Shown in pieces: positions 8,825 through 17,860 of a DNA stretch of 64,000 nucleotides (positions are counted from its first letter, which is position 1; every line of letters begins with the position of its first letter). Position numbers and translations under genes: made by a program. Under the pieces are notes generated by a model. It had not been told where the DNA came from and made no database searches. It saw only the letters and a program-made list of their open reading frames with translations. The stretch is taken from positions 310,001 to 374,000 of the forward strand of contig CANLNQ010000001.1 of the NCBI GenBank assembly GCA_947492525.1, read 5' to 3'. Source of the DNA: an uncultured Granulosicoccus sp. (lineage in GTDB: Bacteria; Pseudomonadota; Gammaproteobacteria; Granulosicoccales; Granulosicoccaceae).

Positions 8825-11800
8825 GTGATAGCGCCTTGCTGGAATTGATGGCGTGCCGGATGCTCAGTTCCAGCAATAGCGCAGACAGGTCCGACTTGTT
8901 GAGAAAGTACATCAGCAGATTATCCGGAATACGGTCTTCCAGTTCGTGACGGCTGTAGCCGGACATGAGTATCACCGGCAATCGATTGTTATGATCCGCG
9001 ATCTGCCTGGACAGATCATCCGCCGTCTCCACACCCAGGCGATAGTCCACCAGACAGATGTCGATATCGTCATTGCGCAATGAGTGCAGGGCACTGTCGA
9101 TATCATCGGCTTCAAACGTTTCCACCTGCAGCGACTTGATATGATTCAGGTGGCGCTTGATGATGCGTCGATCGCTCTCGCTGTCGTCAACCACCAGAAT
9201 GCGGATCTTCGCAAAGTTCGGCAGGCGCTGTCCGGAAAAGCTCTGCGGTGTCAGCAAGGGCTTGCCCTGGTGGTCTTCATAGGCATCCAGGCGCGGTGAG
9301 AGATCAGTGATGGTGATGGTCACCGCGCTGGTCTGGCCACGATCCACCGCCGATGAGGAATAGGGCAGCAGTTTGATCTGCACGGGTGCACCCTTGGCCG
9401 TGAACACCTCACGATAGACGCTGTGACTGGTGCGACTGACGTTTTCTATATCCTCGAAAAGACGACTGTACTCAAGCTCGTTGGAGATGTGATGCAGCGG
9501 ACGCCCGACATCACTGAGCAGCAGATTGAAATACTTCGCAGCGACTGACGTGTACTTGCGAATCAGCATCTTCTCATCAAGGAAGATGATGCCCACGGAG
9601 GTGGCAACCAGGATGTTGTCCAGATCATCGTTGACGGTCATCAACTCCTCGATCTTCTCCTGATGCTCACAGTTGACCGTATACAGTTCCTCGTTGACCG
9701 ACTGCAGCTCCTCATTGGTACTCTGCAATTCTTCATTCGAGGACATCAGTTCCTCGTTGGCCGCCTGCAACTCCTCGTTCGTGGTTTCCAGCTCTTCGTT
9801 GGTAACCTGCAGATGCTCCTGCTTGTGCAGTAATTCGTTTTCCAGATCACGAATACGCTGCTGGGTCTCTTCCGAATAATCGAACACGGTTTCGCCCAGT
9901 TTCGACGCACGCTTGGCGGCACCTTCCATCAACACGACGGAGTAGTACGCCTCCATCCCTCCCTTGTCCGGAAAGTACTCCACTTGCATGTCGATCATCG
10001 TCGGCTGGTCGTTGATGATGGCCTGGATATTCGAGTAGGTGACAGGCTTGGATTCAGTCTTCGAGCGTGACAATGCCGTGTCCAGTGCCACGGACAGCTC
10101 TTCGACGATGATTTCATGAATATTGGTGGAAACACGCCCCACCGGAAAGCGGATCAGATACTTGTTGGCATCACCATACAGATGCATCGCCTGATGTTCC
10201 GAATTCAGTATCAGACAGGAAGGCACGAAATCGTTGATCAGGTGATCCTTGACGTGCTCGAAGCGATTGGAACTGCTGCTGTGCGCCCGATAGCTCCGCA
10301 GCAGGTTGGACACCGGACGCATGCCCAGCTTGGGCTTTTCCGAGCCTGCACTGTTGACGCTGGATATGGGCAGGCGCGTGTTGGTGATCTTTTCATAGAC
10401 GCGGAAACGCTCATGCAGCACCTTGTAGTGCGTTTTGAGGTCCCCCACGGATTCGGATGAACCGAAAAATACGCGAGCCTTGTCTTTCAGCGAGAAATGA
10501 AAGGCCGACATGACCACCCTCTGCACAGCCTGCTGAAAATAGATCAGGACATTGCGGCAGGTGATCAGATCGATATTCGAGAAAGGTGGGTCATTGATCA
10601 TGTTGTGGGTGGCAAACACCACGGTCTTGCGGATGTCCGGACGAATTTCATACTCCATCCCGGCCCGAATGAAATAGCGCGCCAGGCGCTCGGTGGAGAC
10701 GTCATGCGCAATCTCCTCTCTATACCGGGCGGTTGATGCATGCGCTATGGCTTCGACATCGGCATCGGTTGCAAAGATCTTGACCTTCAACCGCTTGCCG
10801 AATTCACGCAAGGCCTCATCGATGATGATGGCCAGAGAATAGGCCTCCTCACCCGTGGAACAGCCGGCGACCCAGAAGCGCAGTTCACTACCTTCATCGG
10901 CCTTCTCGACCATCGGTGCGATGACCTGCGCCGCCAGATAATCCCATGCCGCCTCATCCCTGAAGAAAGAGGTGACGTTGATCAGAAGTTCCCGGCCCAG
11001 AGTCTCCAGCTCGGTCTTGGATGTCTGCAGGATATTCAGGTAGTCGAACTGGCTCTGCACCTGATTGATCCCCATACGGCGCTCGATACGCCTGGCGACA
11101 GTTGTCGCCTTGTATTGTGCGAAATCGATGCCGCAGTTTGTCTTCAGCAGGCTGAAGATCAGGGACAAGACACTTTCCTCGTTATTGTCTGCAGCACGCA
11201 GTACTGATCTCACCCCTCGCACCATGGAGTTCTTCAGAAACGTGGAGAGATAGACTGCCAGCTCCTCAGGAGGCAGAACGAAATCTGCCGTACCGGTTTT
11301 CTCGGCGTTGAAGGGCATGCCGTCGAACTTGGCCGACTTGCGATCCTGAACCAGTATCAGTCCTCCGGCCTCCTTGATCGATTTGATACCACGACTGCCA
11401 TCGCTACCGGTACCGGACAGGATGATGCCCACCGCGCGGTGCTTGGCATCGGCCGCCAAAGAGCGGAAGAAATGATCGATAGGCAGATTGACCCCGCCCC
11501 TGCGTACCTGCTCACTCAGATACAGACAACCATCGACCAGAGTGATGTTCTTCTTGGGTGGGATCAGGTAGATGGTATTGGCCAGTACTTCAACCCCGTG
11601 CACCACGTTCTCGACGGCCATGCTGGTATTGCGGGACAGCAGCTCATCCATCAGACTCTCGAAGTCCGGGGAAAGATGCTGCACCACGATGAATGCCGCA
11701 TCGCTGTCGGCGCTCATGTGATCAAAGAAGTCACGCAGGGCTTCCAGACCACCGGCCGAGGCACCGATACCCACATAGAGGACCGGGGATCTGACTGGCA

Positions 11801-12119
11801 GGCCTGCCGATTCATCCTCGGCCTGAACCTGTTCAAGTTCCCTGTTCTCTTCAGGCATCGACACGAAGGCCCTGCTTGCCAGCGGTTGAGTCGTGTCCTG
11901 ATCGACACGGCGGTCCGTCACTTCCGTGACTGCAGTGAACGATTCACCGGCATCATCGCCGTGCGTTGAAGCGGTATCCGGCGAATTCTCGTCCGCCAGG
12001 GGGATGCCACCGAGCGCTTGCGAGCCCGCGGCTGTGCCGGCGGACGGTTGGTCAGCATTCGCATCGCTCAATACCGATGCGGGCTCACTCTCGTTCCCCG
12101 CGTTATTGTTCTCAGTCAT
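8805..12119 (-). CDS. CheB-CheR fusion with PAS, coiled coil and C-terminal receiver domain
   Basis: A protein of 1104 residues from ATG 12119 (AAGGAAC lies 9 bases upstream; an upstream in-frame ATG at 12173 lacks one). Residues 1-110 are low-complexity and acidic. A CheB methylesterase domain spans about 113-292 with Ser121 in GIGASAGG, His148 in VVQHLSP and Asp240 in SGTGSDGS. A CheR methyltransferase domain spans about 305-575 with [20 protein letters not shown]-like region, a long NEEL-repeat coiled coil and a second PAS follow. A receiver domain ([10 protein letters not shown], phospho-acceptor in [13 protein letters not shown]) closes the protein. Known: such proteins serve non-chemotaxis signalling as well. 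It may receive phosphate from the nearby kinase (inference). Confidence 0.92.
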   Translation of the reverse strand: MTENNNAGNESEPASVLSDANADQPSAGTAAGSQALGGIPLADENSPDTASTHGDDAGESFTAVTEVTDRRVDQDTTQPLASRAFVSMPEENRELEQVQAEDESAGLPVRSPVLYVGIGASAGGLEALRDFFDHMSADSDAAFIVVQHLSPDFESLMDELLSRNTSMAVENVVHGVEVLANTIYLIPPKKNITLVDGCLYLSEQVRRGGVNLPIDHFFRSLAADAKHRAVGIILSGTGSDGSRGIKSIKEAGGLILVQDRKSAKFDGMPFNAEKTGTADFVLPPEELAVYLSTFLKNSMVRGVRSVLRAADNNEESVLSLIFSLLKTNCGIDFAQYKATTVARRIERRMGINQVQSQFDYLNILQTSKTELETLGRELLINVTSFFRDEAAWDYLAAQVIAPMVEKADEGSELRFWVAGCSTGEEAYSLAIIIDEALREFGKRLKVKIFATDADVEAIAHASTARYREEIAHDVSTERLARYFIRAGMEYEIRPDIRKTVVFATHNMINDPPFSNIDLITCRNVLIYFQQAVQRVVMSAFHFSLKDKARVFFGSSESVGDLKTHYKVLHERFRVYEKITNTRLPISSVNSAGSEKPKLGMRPVSNLLRSYRAHSSSSNRFEHVKDHLINDFVPSCLILNSEHQAMHLYGDANKYLIRFPVGRVSTNIHEIIVEELSVALDTALSRSKTESKPVTYSNIQAIINDQPTMIDMQVEYFPDKGGMEAYYSVVLMEGAAKRASKLGETVFDYSEETQQRIRDLENELLHKQEHLQVTNEELETTNEELQAANEELMSSNEELQSTNEELQSVNEELYTVNCEHQEKIEELMTVNDDLDNILVATSVGIIFLDEKMLIRKYTSVAAKYFNLLLSDVGRPLHHISNELEYSRLFEDIENVSRTSHSVYREVFTAKGAPVQIKLLPYSSSAVDRGQTSAVTITITDLSPRLDAYEDHQGKPLLTPQSFSGQRLPNFAKIRILVVDDSESDRRIIKRHLNHIKSLQVETFEADDIDSALHSLRNDDIDICLVDYRLGVETADDLSRQIADHNNRLPVILMSGYSRHELEDRIPDNLLMYFLNKSDLSALLLELSIRHAINSSKALSPKQLTQ

Positions 12120-12191
12120 ATCTGCAGTTCCTTGAATCACAGCTCCCGGCTCGCAGGGAAGTCTTGGCGGCATGTGAAATCCGGGCCACCT

Positions 12192-14870
12192 TCACGTGGT
12201 CTCCGCCGCTCGTGATTCGCGACGGTGCGGTGTCTTCATCAATGCCTCGATCTCGTCAGTCGGCAAGGGTCTGGACACCAGAAATCCCTGCCCGTACTGA
12301 CAGCGGGCTTCACGCAATTGTGCCAATGTACCTTCATTCTCTATACCCTCTGCCACCACATTGATGTTCAAGGCACCGGCCATGGCCAGCACCGACATGA
12401 CGATCGTCCGACTGGGCTTGTCGGTATTCATCGCCATGACGAAGGACTTGTCGATCTTCAGGTAATCGACAGGGAGTTGGGTCAGATAGGCAAGTGAGGC
12501 ATAACCGGTTCCGAAGTCATCCAGCGTCAGCTGCACACCCATCGCCTTTAAATCGTTCAGGACACGAATGCAACTGCTGTTCTTTTCGATCAACGCTGAT
12601 TCGGCTATCTCTATGTTAAGACATTCTGGCGGCAAATTGCAGCGCTCAAGGATACGCTGCAGTCGAGAGCTGAAATTGGCCAGACTCAGCTGTGCCACCG
12701 AGACGTTGACCGACATGGTGCAACTTTCGTCGACAAGTCCCTCGTCGAGCCACTGACGATGCTGCCGACAGGCGGATTCCAGAACCCACTGTCCAACATC
12801 ATTGATCAGGCCACTCTCCTCCAGCACGCTGACCAGCAATTGCGTATCCGGTGATGGCATGTCCTCAGGTTTCCAGCGCAGCAGGGCTTCAAAACTCACG
12901 ATGTGCCGATCGTCGATGCGAAACTGTGGCTGGTATACCAGCGTGAATTCGCCGCGTTCGGTGGCTCGGCGAATTCTTGCCCCCAGCGCAGAACGCTGCT
13001 TGTCTTCGTTCTGGAATTCGCGGGTGTAGATGATCCAGCGTGATCGGCCCGATGACTTGGCCTTGTACAGTGCCGTGTCGGCCTGCTTGATGAACTCGTC
13101 GCTGCTGGTGTTCTGTTCATTGGCCAGCGCAATACCGATACTGACAGACAAGTGCAGATCATTGTCGAAGACTTCGAATGGCTTGTTGAAGCCTCTGACA
13201 ATCGTTTCGGCAATATCGCAGACCTGGTCCGCATCACCGGTGTTGGTCAGGATGATGGTGAACTCGTCTCCGCCCAGACGTGCACAGACGTCATCGGACT
13301 GAACGACGGAACGCAATCGATAGGCGACCTGCCTCAAGAGCTCATCACCACAATCATGGCCCAGCGTATCGTTGACCGACTTGAATCCGTCGAGATCCAG
13401 GTACAGCAACGCCGTCTGCAAACGCAGACGGGAAGAATCCAGCCTCGATTGCAGACTGTCGAGAAAGGCGGTGCGATTGGCCAGGCCGGTCAGCACGTCG
13501 TGCGTGGCTGCGTAGCGCATGCGCTCAGTGGCCTTGTGGGTCTCGGTGATATCCAGCAACACCAGCAGACAGCCGGTGAAATGCCCCAGGTTGTTCAGAG
13601 TGGCCGTCGCGGAGAGCAGCACCCAGCTGATACTGCCGGTAGGTCTTTGCAGGCGAATGTTCTTCGAGAAGATACGGCCCTCACTCAACGCTTCACGCAG
13701 CTCCACCAGAGCATCGACGACGTCTTCGGCGTGCAGGGAATCCACCCAGCCCTCACCGATGGATTCATCCATGCTCAGCCCACTCAGCTGGCACCACATG
13801 TCATTGGCATAGTCACAGGTCCAGTCCGCCGACAACTGCAGGATTCCCACTGGTGCCACATTGGTCAGCACCTTGAAATGCTGGTGCCCCGTACTGGAAT
13901 CGGGCACACCCGCCGTCGACGCCTCGTGTTCGAACAGGAAAGTCGTGTAGACCATCGAACCCACTTGCGTGAAGAAGGCGGAAGTCCTCAGTTGAACACT
14001 GCAGCCGCTCTCCACGATGGCAGTCACCGAGCGCGCTTCGGTCGGTACGGCTTTCTGCGGCCCGAGATTGGCATCCATCGATGCTGCTCGCTTGAGAATC
14101 GGCATGAGAAACTCGGCCGGCAGGTACCGATCCAGTGAGGTACCGAGGGCATGCACACTGTCTCGCCCGAACAGGTTTTCGGCCGCCGGATTGAACGCGG
14201 TAATGCTACCGGCGGAATCGACGATGACCACGGCGTTGAGCGAAGCGGTCATCAGCTGCACATAGTGACGGGCACCATCAACGCCCCCGTGATTCTGCAA
14301 GTGATTGTCTGCCGAGGCCAGATCCTCCTGCAAGCGTGTGCACAGCACCGAGCACATCTGCTTCAGTTGATCCATCGTGGATTTACAGCCCTGTGCCTGT
14401 TGTTCGGCGGCTGGATTGGCGATGAACAGCACGGATGTCAGCGACACACCGGTCTGCAATGGCAACATCAGAAAATAGCGAATGGGCGGATGAGAGCCCG
14501 GCAGGCACTTCGGCAGACCGATGTCGGTCGGCTTGCCTTGCACCCCCCGGTTGAGCCGCATGACTGCCAGTATCATGGGGTCGGGTCGGCGATCCGTCAG
14601 GGTATCGTGACAGGGCAACAATCGTCCTTTCTTGTCTCGCTCGACCGCCGCTCCCAGCTTCACGAACTGTTCGGCATAAGCACCGGCACCCGCCGATGAC
14701 AGAACGAAACCGTAATCACCACCAGAAGCCTCGAGCGCATATTGCAACAGCAACTCGAACTGCTGGCGCTCCAGGCTGACGTCGAGAGTCGAGGAATTTC
14801 GAGCGATGTCATCAAGCGCCTCGGCCAGGTCGGGACACTTCGGGCTGGGTCCGATTTCGCTGGTTTCCAT
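12192..14870 (-). CDS. PAS-PAS-GGDEF-EAL cyclic-di-GMP enzyme
   Basis: An 892-residue cytoplasmic protein. Residues about 25-185 look GAF-like; PAS domains lie at about 203-315 and 330-445. The GGDEF domain (about 455-615) keeps the active site GGDEF at 533-537. I see no RxxD inhibitory site before it. The EAL domain (about 635-885) keeps EALLRW at 661, the LDDFGTGYASLAYL loop and DYLKIDKSFV, so both diguanylate cyclase and phosphodiesterase activity are possible. It has no membrane segment, so input probably comes through the GAF/PAS parts. It lies 72 bases upstream of the CheB-CheR gene on the same strand. Confidence 0.93.
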   Translation of the reverse strand: METSEIGPSPKCPDLAEALDDIARNSSTLDVSLERQQFELLLQYALEASGGDYGFVLSSAGAGAYAEQFVKLGAAVERDKKGRLLPCHDTLTDRRPDPMILAVMRLNRGVQGKPTDIGLPKCLPGSHPPIRYFLMLPLQTGVSLTSVLFIANPAAEQQAQGCKSTMDQLKQMCSVLCTRLQEDLASADNHLQNHGGVDGARHYVQLMTASLNAVVIVDSAGSITAFNPAAENLFGRDSVHALGTSLDRYLPAEFLMPILKRAASMDANLGPQKAVPTEARSVTAIVESGCSVQLRTSAFFTQVGSMVYTTFLFEHEASTAGVPDSSTGHQHFKVLTNVAPVGILQLSADWTCDYANDMWCQLSGLSMDESIGEGWVDSLHAEDVVDALVELREALSEGRIFSKNIRLQRPTGSISWVLLSATATLNNLGHFTGCLLVLLDITETHKATERMRYAATHDVLTGLANRTAFLDSLQSRLDSSRLRLQTALLYLDLDGFKSVNDTLGHDCGDELLRQVAYRLRSVVQSDDVCARLGGDEFTIILTNTGDADQVCDIAETIVRGFNKPFEVFDNDLHLSVSIGIALANEQNTSSDEFIKQADTALYKAKSSGRSRWIIYTREFQNEDKQRSALGARIRRATERGEFTLVYQPQFRIDDRHIVSFEALLRWKPEDMPSPDTQLLVSVLEESGLINDVGQWVLESACRQHRQWLDEGLVDESCTMSVNVSVAQLSLANFSSRLQRILERCNLPPECLNIEIAESALIEKNSSCIRVLNDLKAMGVQLTLDDFGTGYASLAYLTQLPVDYLKIDKSFVMAMNTDKPSRTIVMSVLAMAGALNINVVAEGIENEGTLAQLREARCQYGQGFLVSRPLPTDEIEALMKTPHRRESRAAETT

Positions 14871-15122
14871 GCAAGAATGTTTTTCTGGATCAAGTCGATA
14901 GGGTCAGGCTGAACCACAAGGAACCAACGAGTGGCGCGCCATTGCAAAGGTTCATCAAGACTTGACGATAACTGCATTCACAATGACACCACGGACTGGC
15001 AAGGAAAACCAGATAAGCAAGCTGAAAATGTAACAGTATCGTGCTGAAAACAAAGAATTTGCTCGACTCTATCCGTGTCCCGAGAAAAACTGCGGTATGC
15101 GCCACACCGGGAAGAGCGTCGA
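14871..15122. other. Intergenic gap between recG and the GGDEF-EAL gene
   Basis: A 252-base stretch downstream of recG and upstream of the GGDEF-EAL gene, both minus strand. I find no convincing gene, hairpin or T-run terminator in it. It probably holds the promoter of the GGDEF-EAL gene. Confidence 0.4.
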
Positions 15123-17234
15123 TCAGACTCCGCCGTAGTCCTTCTTTTCCTCTCCGATCCAGCGCCGAATCAGCCCCGTCACAGAATCGGGGAAGGACAG
15201 CAGAAGCTGATCCGCTATCTGGCTGACATCATCCAGCAGATCATCATCCCGGCCCAGTCGCGCTATACGAAACTCGGCCAGTCCGGTCTGGCGTGTGCCC
15301 AGCACTTCTCCAGCACCACGCAGCGACAGATCTTTCTCCGCAATCAGAAAACCATCATTGGTCTCGCGCATGATATCCAGTCGCTCACGGGCATTGTTCG
15401 ACAAGGGGCTCTGATACAGCAGAACGCAACTGCTTTGTTCACTGCCTCGGCCTACCCGACCACGCAATTGATGCAGTTGCGACAGACCGAGTCGTTCGGC
15501 ATTTTCGATGATCATCAACGATGCATTGGGCACATCGACGCCCACTTCGATCACCGTGGTGGCAATCAACAGATCGACCTCACGCTCCTTGAACGAATTC
15601 ATGACCGCCTCTTTCTCTCGCGGCTTCATGCGTCCATGCACCAGTGCAATACGGTGTCGGGGCAAGAGCTGATGCAACGTTTCCAGCGTATCTTCTGCAG
15701 CTTCGGCCTGCAGCGATTCGGATTCCTCGATGAGCGTGCACACCCAGTACACCTGACGACCTTCGTCTATTGCGGCGCCGACGCGTTCCACCACATCGGC
15801 GCGCCGCACATTGTCCAGCGCTACCGTGGTCACCGGCTTGCGTCCGGGCGGCAGCTCGTCAATGACCGAGACTTCCAGATCGGCGTAGGCGGTCATGGCC
15901 AGCGTTCTCGGAATGGGGGTCGCGGTCATGATCAATTGATGCGGCTGTACATCATCTCTGGCCCCCTTGTTGCGCAGCGCCATTCTCTGATGCACGCCGA
16001 AACGGTGTTGCTCATCAATGATGGCCAGCCCCAGATCGGCAAACTCCACATCCTTCTGAAACAGCGCATGCGTGCCCACCACAATCTGCTTCTGCCCCAG
16101 GGCCACCGCCTCGATGGTGGAGCGTCGTTGCGCGGCGCGCAGCTTCCCGGTCAACCAGGCCACCTGAATTCCCAGCGGCTCGAACCACGCCGAGAAATTG
16201 AGCATGTGCTGTTCCGCCAGAATTTCAGTGGGGGCCATGATTGCAACCTGATGACCGCACTCGACCACCTGGGCCGCCGCCAGTGCTGCCACGATGGTCT
16301 TGCCTGAACCGACATCACCCTGCACCAGGCGCAACATGGGTTCACCACTACCCATATCGTTCAGGATATCGAGCAATACCCTGTCCTGCGCGTAGGTCAG
16401 CTTGAAAGGCAGGGAACTGCGCAAACTGCCCGGCAGCTTTCCGGCCGGACGAATGACCGGCGCCTGCCTGGCCTGTGCATCGACCCGCAACAAACGCAGT
16501 CCCAGACGATGAGCGATCAGCTCCTCCAGTGCCAGTCGTCGGTGCGCCGGATGCAGCCCTTCGACCAGCGCGTTCACATCGCTGCCAGGTGGCGGCCGGT
16601 GAACGATGCGCAACGCACTGACCAGGTCCGGTAGCCCGGTATCGACAGTTTCCGCCACTGACAGGTAGTCCTGCAGACTCTGCCGTTCCAGACGCGCCAG
16701 CGCCTGATCGGTCAGTTTGCGCAAGGTAGCCTGCTGCACCCCTTCGGTAGCGTGGTAGAAGGGGGTCAGTGTGTTGGCCAGAGCGGTCTCGTCACTGGCG
16801 TCCGGGCGCAGCACCCGGTATTCGGGATGTACCATCTCGAGCATGCCCGGCCCGCGCCGGACTTCCCCGAAACACTGCACCCGTGCACCGCGCTCGAATT
16901 GGCTGACCTGCTTCTGATTGAAGTGAAAGAAGCGCAGCATGATGGCGCCAGTTCCGTCATTGAGCCTGACCATCAGCGAACGCCGCTGACGTATGACGAC
17001 ATCACTGATCATGACCTCGGCACTGATGACAGCCTCACTGCCCGGCGTCAGAGTGCCGATTTTCGACAATCGGGTGCGATCCTGATAGCGAAACGGCAGA
17101 TGAAACAGCACGTCCTGCAGGGTACGGATACCCAGCGTCCCGAGTTTCTCTGCCATGGCTTCACCGACCCCTTTCAGGGTCACCACTGGCGTGACATCCA
17201 GTGGTTCCTCCGGCGATTCCGTCCTGTTTACCAC
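15123..17234 (-). CDS. recG: ATP-dependent DNA helicase RecG
   Basis: 703 residues, the usual RecG length. The N-terminal wedge/OB region includes LFHLPFRYQDRT and GGTLTPG-like text (SKIGTLTPGSEAVIS). The helicase core has Walker A GDVGSGKTIVAALAA, the DEAD-type box as DEQHRFG and motif VI-type HQLRGRVGRG; LRGAGEVLGTRQTGL lies near the C terminus. RecG remodels stalled replication forks and recombination junctions. It is the last gene of the gmk-rpoZ-spoT-ridA-recG group, the order seen in Pseudomonas relatives, and follows ridA by 57 bases. Confidence 0.97.
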   Translation of the reverse strand: MVNRTESPEEPLDVTPVVTLKGVGEAMAEKLGTLGIRTLQDVLFHLPFRYQDRTRLSKIGTLTPGSEAVISAEVMISDVVIRQRRSLMVRLNDGTGAIMLRFFHFNQKQVSQFERGARVQCFGEVRRGPGMLEMVHPEYRVLRPDASDETALANTLTPFYHATEGVQQATLRKLTDQALARLERQSLQDYLSVAETVDTGLPDLVSALRIVHRPPPGSDVNALVEGLHPAHRRLALEELIAHRLGLRLLRVDAQARQAPVIRPAGKLPGSLRSSLPFKLTYAQDRVLLDILNDMGSGEPMLRLVQGDVGSGKTIVAALAAAQVVECGHQVAIMAPTEILAEQHMLNFSAWFEPLGIQVAWLTGKLRAAQRRSTIEAVALGQKQIVVGTHALFQKDVEFADLGLAIIDEQHRFGVHQRMALRNKGARDDVQPHQLIMTATPIPRTLAMTAYADLEVSVIDELPPGRKPVTTVALDNVRRADVVERVGAAIDEGRQVYWVCTLIEESESLQAEAAEDTLETLHQLLPRHRIALVHGRMKPREKEAVMNSFKEREVDLLIATTVIEVGVDVPNASLMIIENAERLGLSQLHQLRGRVGRGSEQSSCVLLYQSPLSNNARERLDIMRETNDGFLIAEKDLSLRGAGEVLGTRQTGLAEFRIARLGRDDDLLDDVSQIADQLLLSFPDSVTGLIRRWIGEEKKDYGGV

Positions 17235-17291
17235 GAAGCTGCAGCTATCCGAAAATCAGCGACCTTGCCGACCTGATCACCGAAATGCAGA

Positions 17292-17675
17292 TCAGCCCAG
17301 GTACATCACGCCTTCCACCTCGACGGCGACATCGCGCGGCAGCGCGGCAACACCGATGGCTGCCCGAGCCGGGTAGGGTTCGCTGAAGCGTTCCGCCATG
17401 ACCTCGTTGACCAGAGGAAAATCGGACAGATCGGTCAGATAGACATTCAGCTTGACGACCTGATCGAAAGAGCCACCAGCGGCCTTGCAAACCGCCTCGA
17501 GATTATCGAAGACCTGTACGATCTGCGTACGGACATCGCTGCTGACCAGCTCCATGGTCTCGGGCACCAGAGGGATGGCTCCGGAGAGATAGACGGTATC
17601 GCCAGCTCGGACTGCCTGCGAGTAAGCGCCGATAGCACTGGGGGCCTTGTCTGTACTGATGATATCGCGTGCCAT
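17292..17675 (-). CDS. ridA: RidA-family enamine/imine deaminase
   Basis: 127 residues, typical of RidA trimers. Visible signatures are [43 protein letters not shown] and the C-terminal [21 protein letters not shown], with the Arg of PARAAIGV that binds the substrate carboxylate. Known role: hydrolysis of reactive enamines/imines made by PLP enzymes such as threonine dehydratase. Its place between spoT and recG is conserved in several gammaproteobacteria. Confidence 0.95.
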   Translation of the reverse strand: MARDIISTDKAPSAIGAYSQAVRAGDTVYLSGAIPLVPETMELVSSDVRTQIVQVFDNLEAVCKAAGGSFDQVVKLNVYLTDLSDFPLVNEVMAERFSEPYPARAAIGVAALPRDVAVEVEGVMYLG

Positions 17676-17823
17676 GAATCTGATCTGCCTGGATGATGGT
17701 TGTGAGCTGGGAGTATATCGCCTTGCCTCTGAACTATCAGGCCGAATCCGCGTGAATGCGGTGACCGGCGGGCGTAGCCTGTCCTCAGCCGCGCGCGCTT
17801 TTGCACACCTTCACGAGCAATCA

Positions 17824-17853
17824 GGCGATGCCCGGCGACCGGGCAGATTCGCC
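17824..17853 (-). terminator. Hairpin just downstream of spoT
   Basis: GGCGA-TGCCCGG-CGA-CCGGGCA-GAT-TCGCC on the plus strand: a 7 bp stem with a 3-base loop, extended by 5 bp across a 3-base bulge. It lies 8 bases past the spoT stop. There is no T run, so it may stall or stabilise the transcript rather than terminate it. Confidence 0.45.
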
Positions 17854-17860
17854 ACCGGCG

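Noticed and set aside
9673..9879. Ser-rich plus-strand frame inside the CheB-CheR gene
   Set aside because: It is the antisense of the NEEL-repeat coiled coil.
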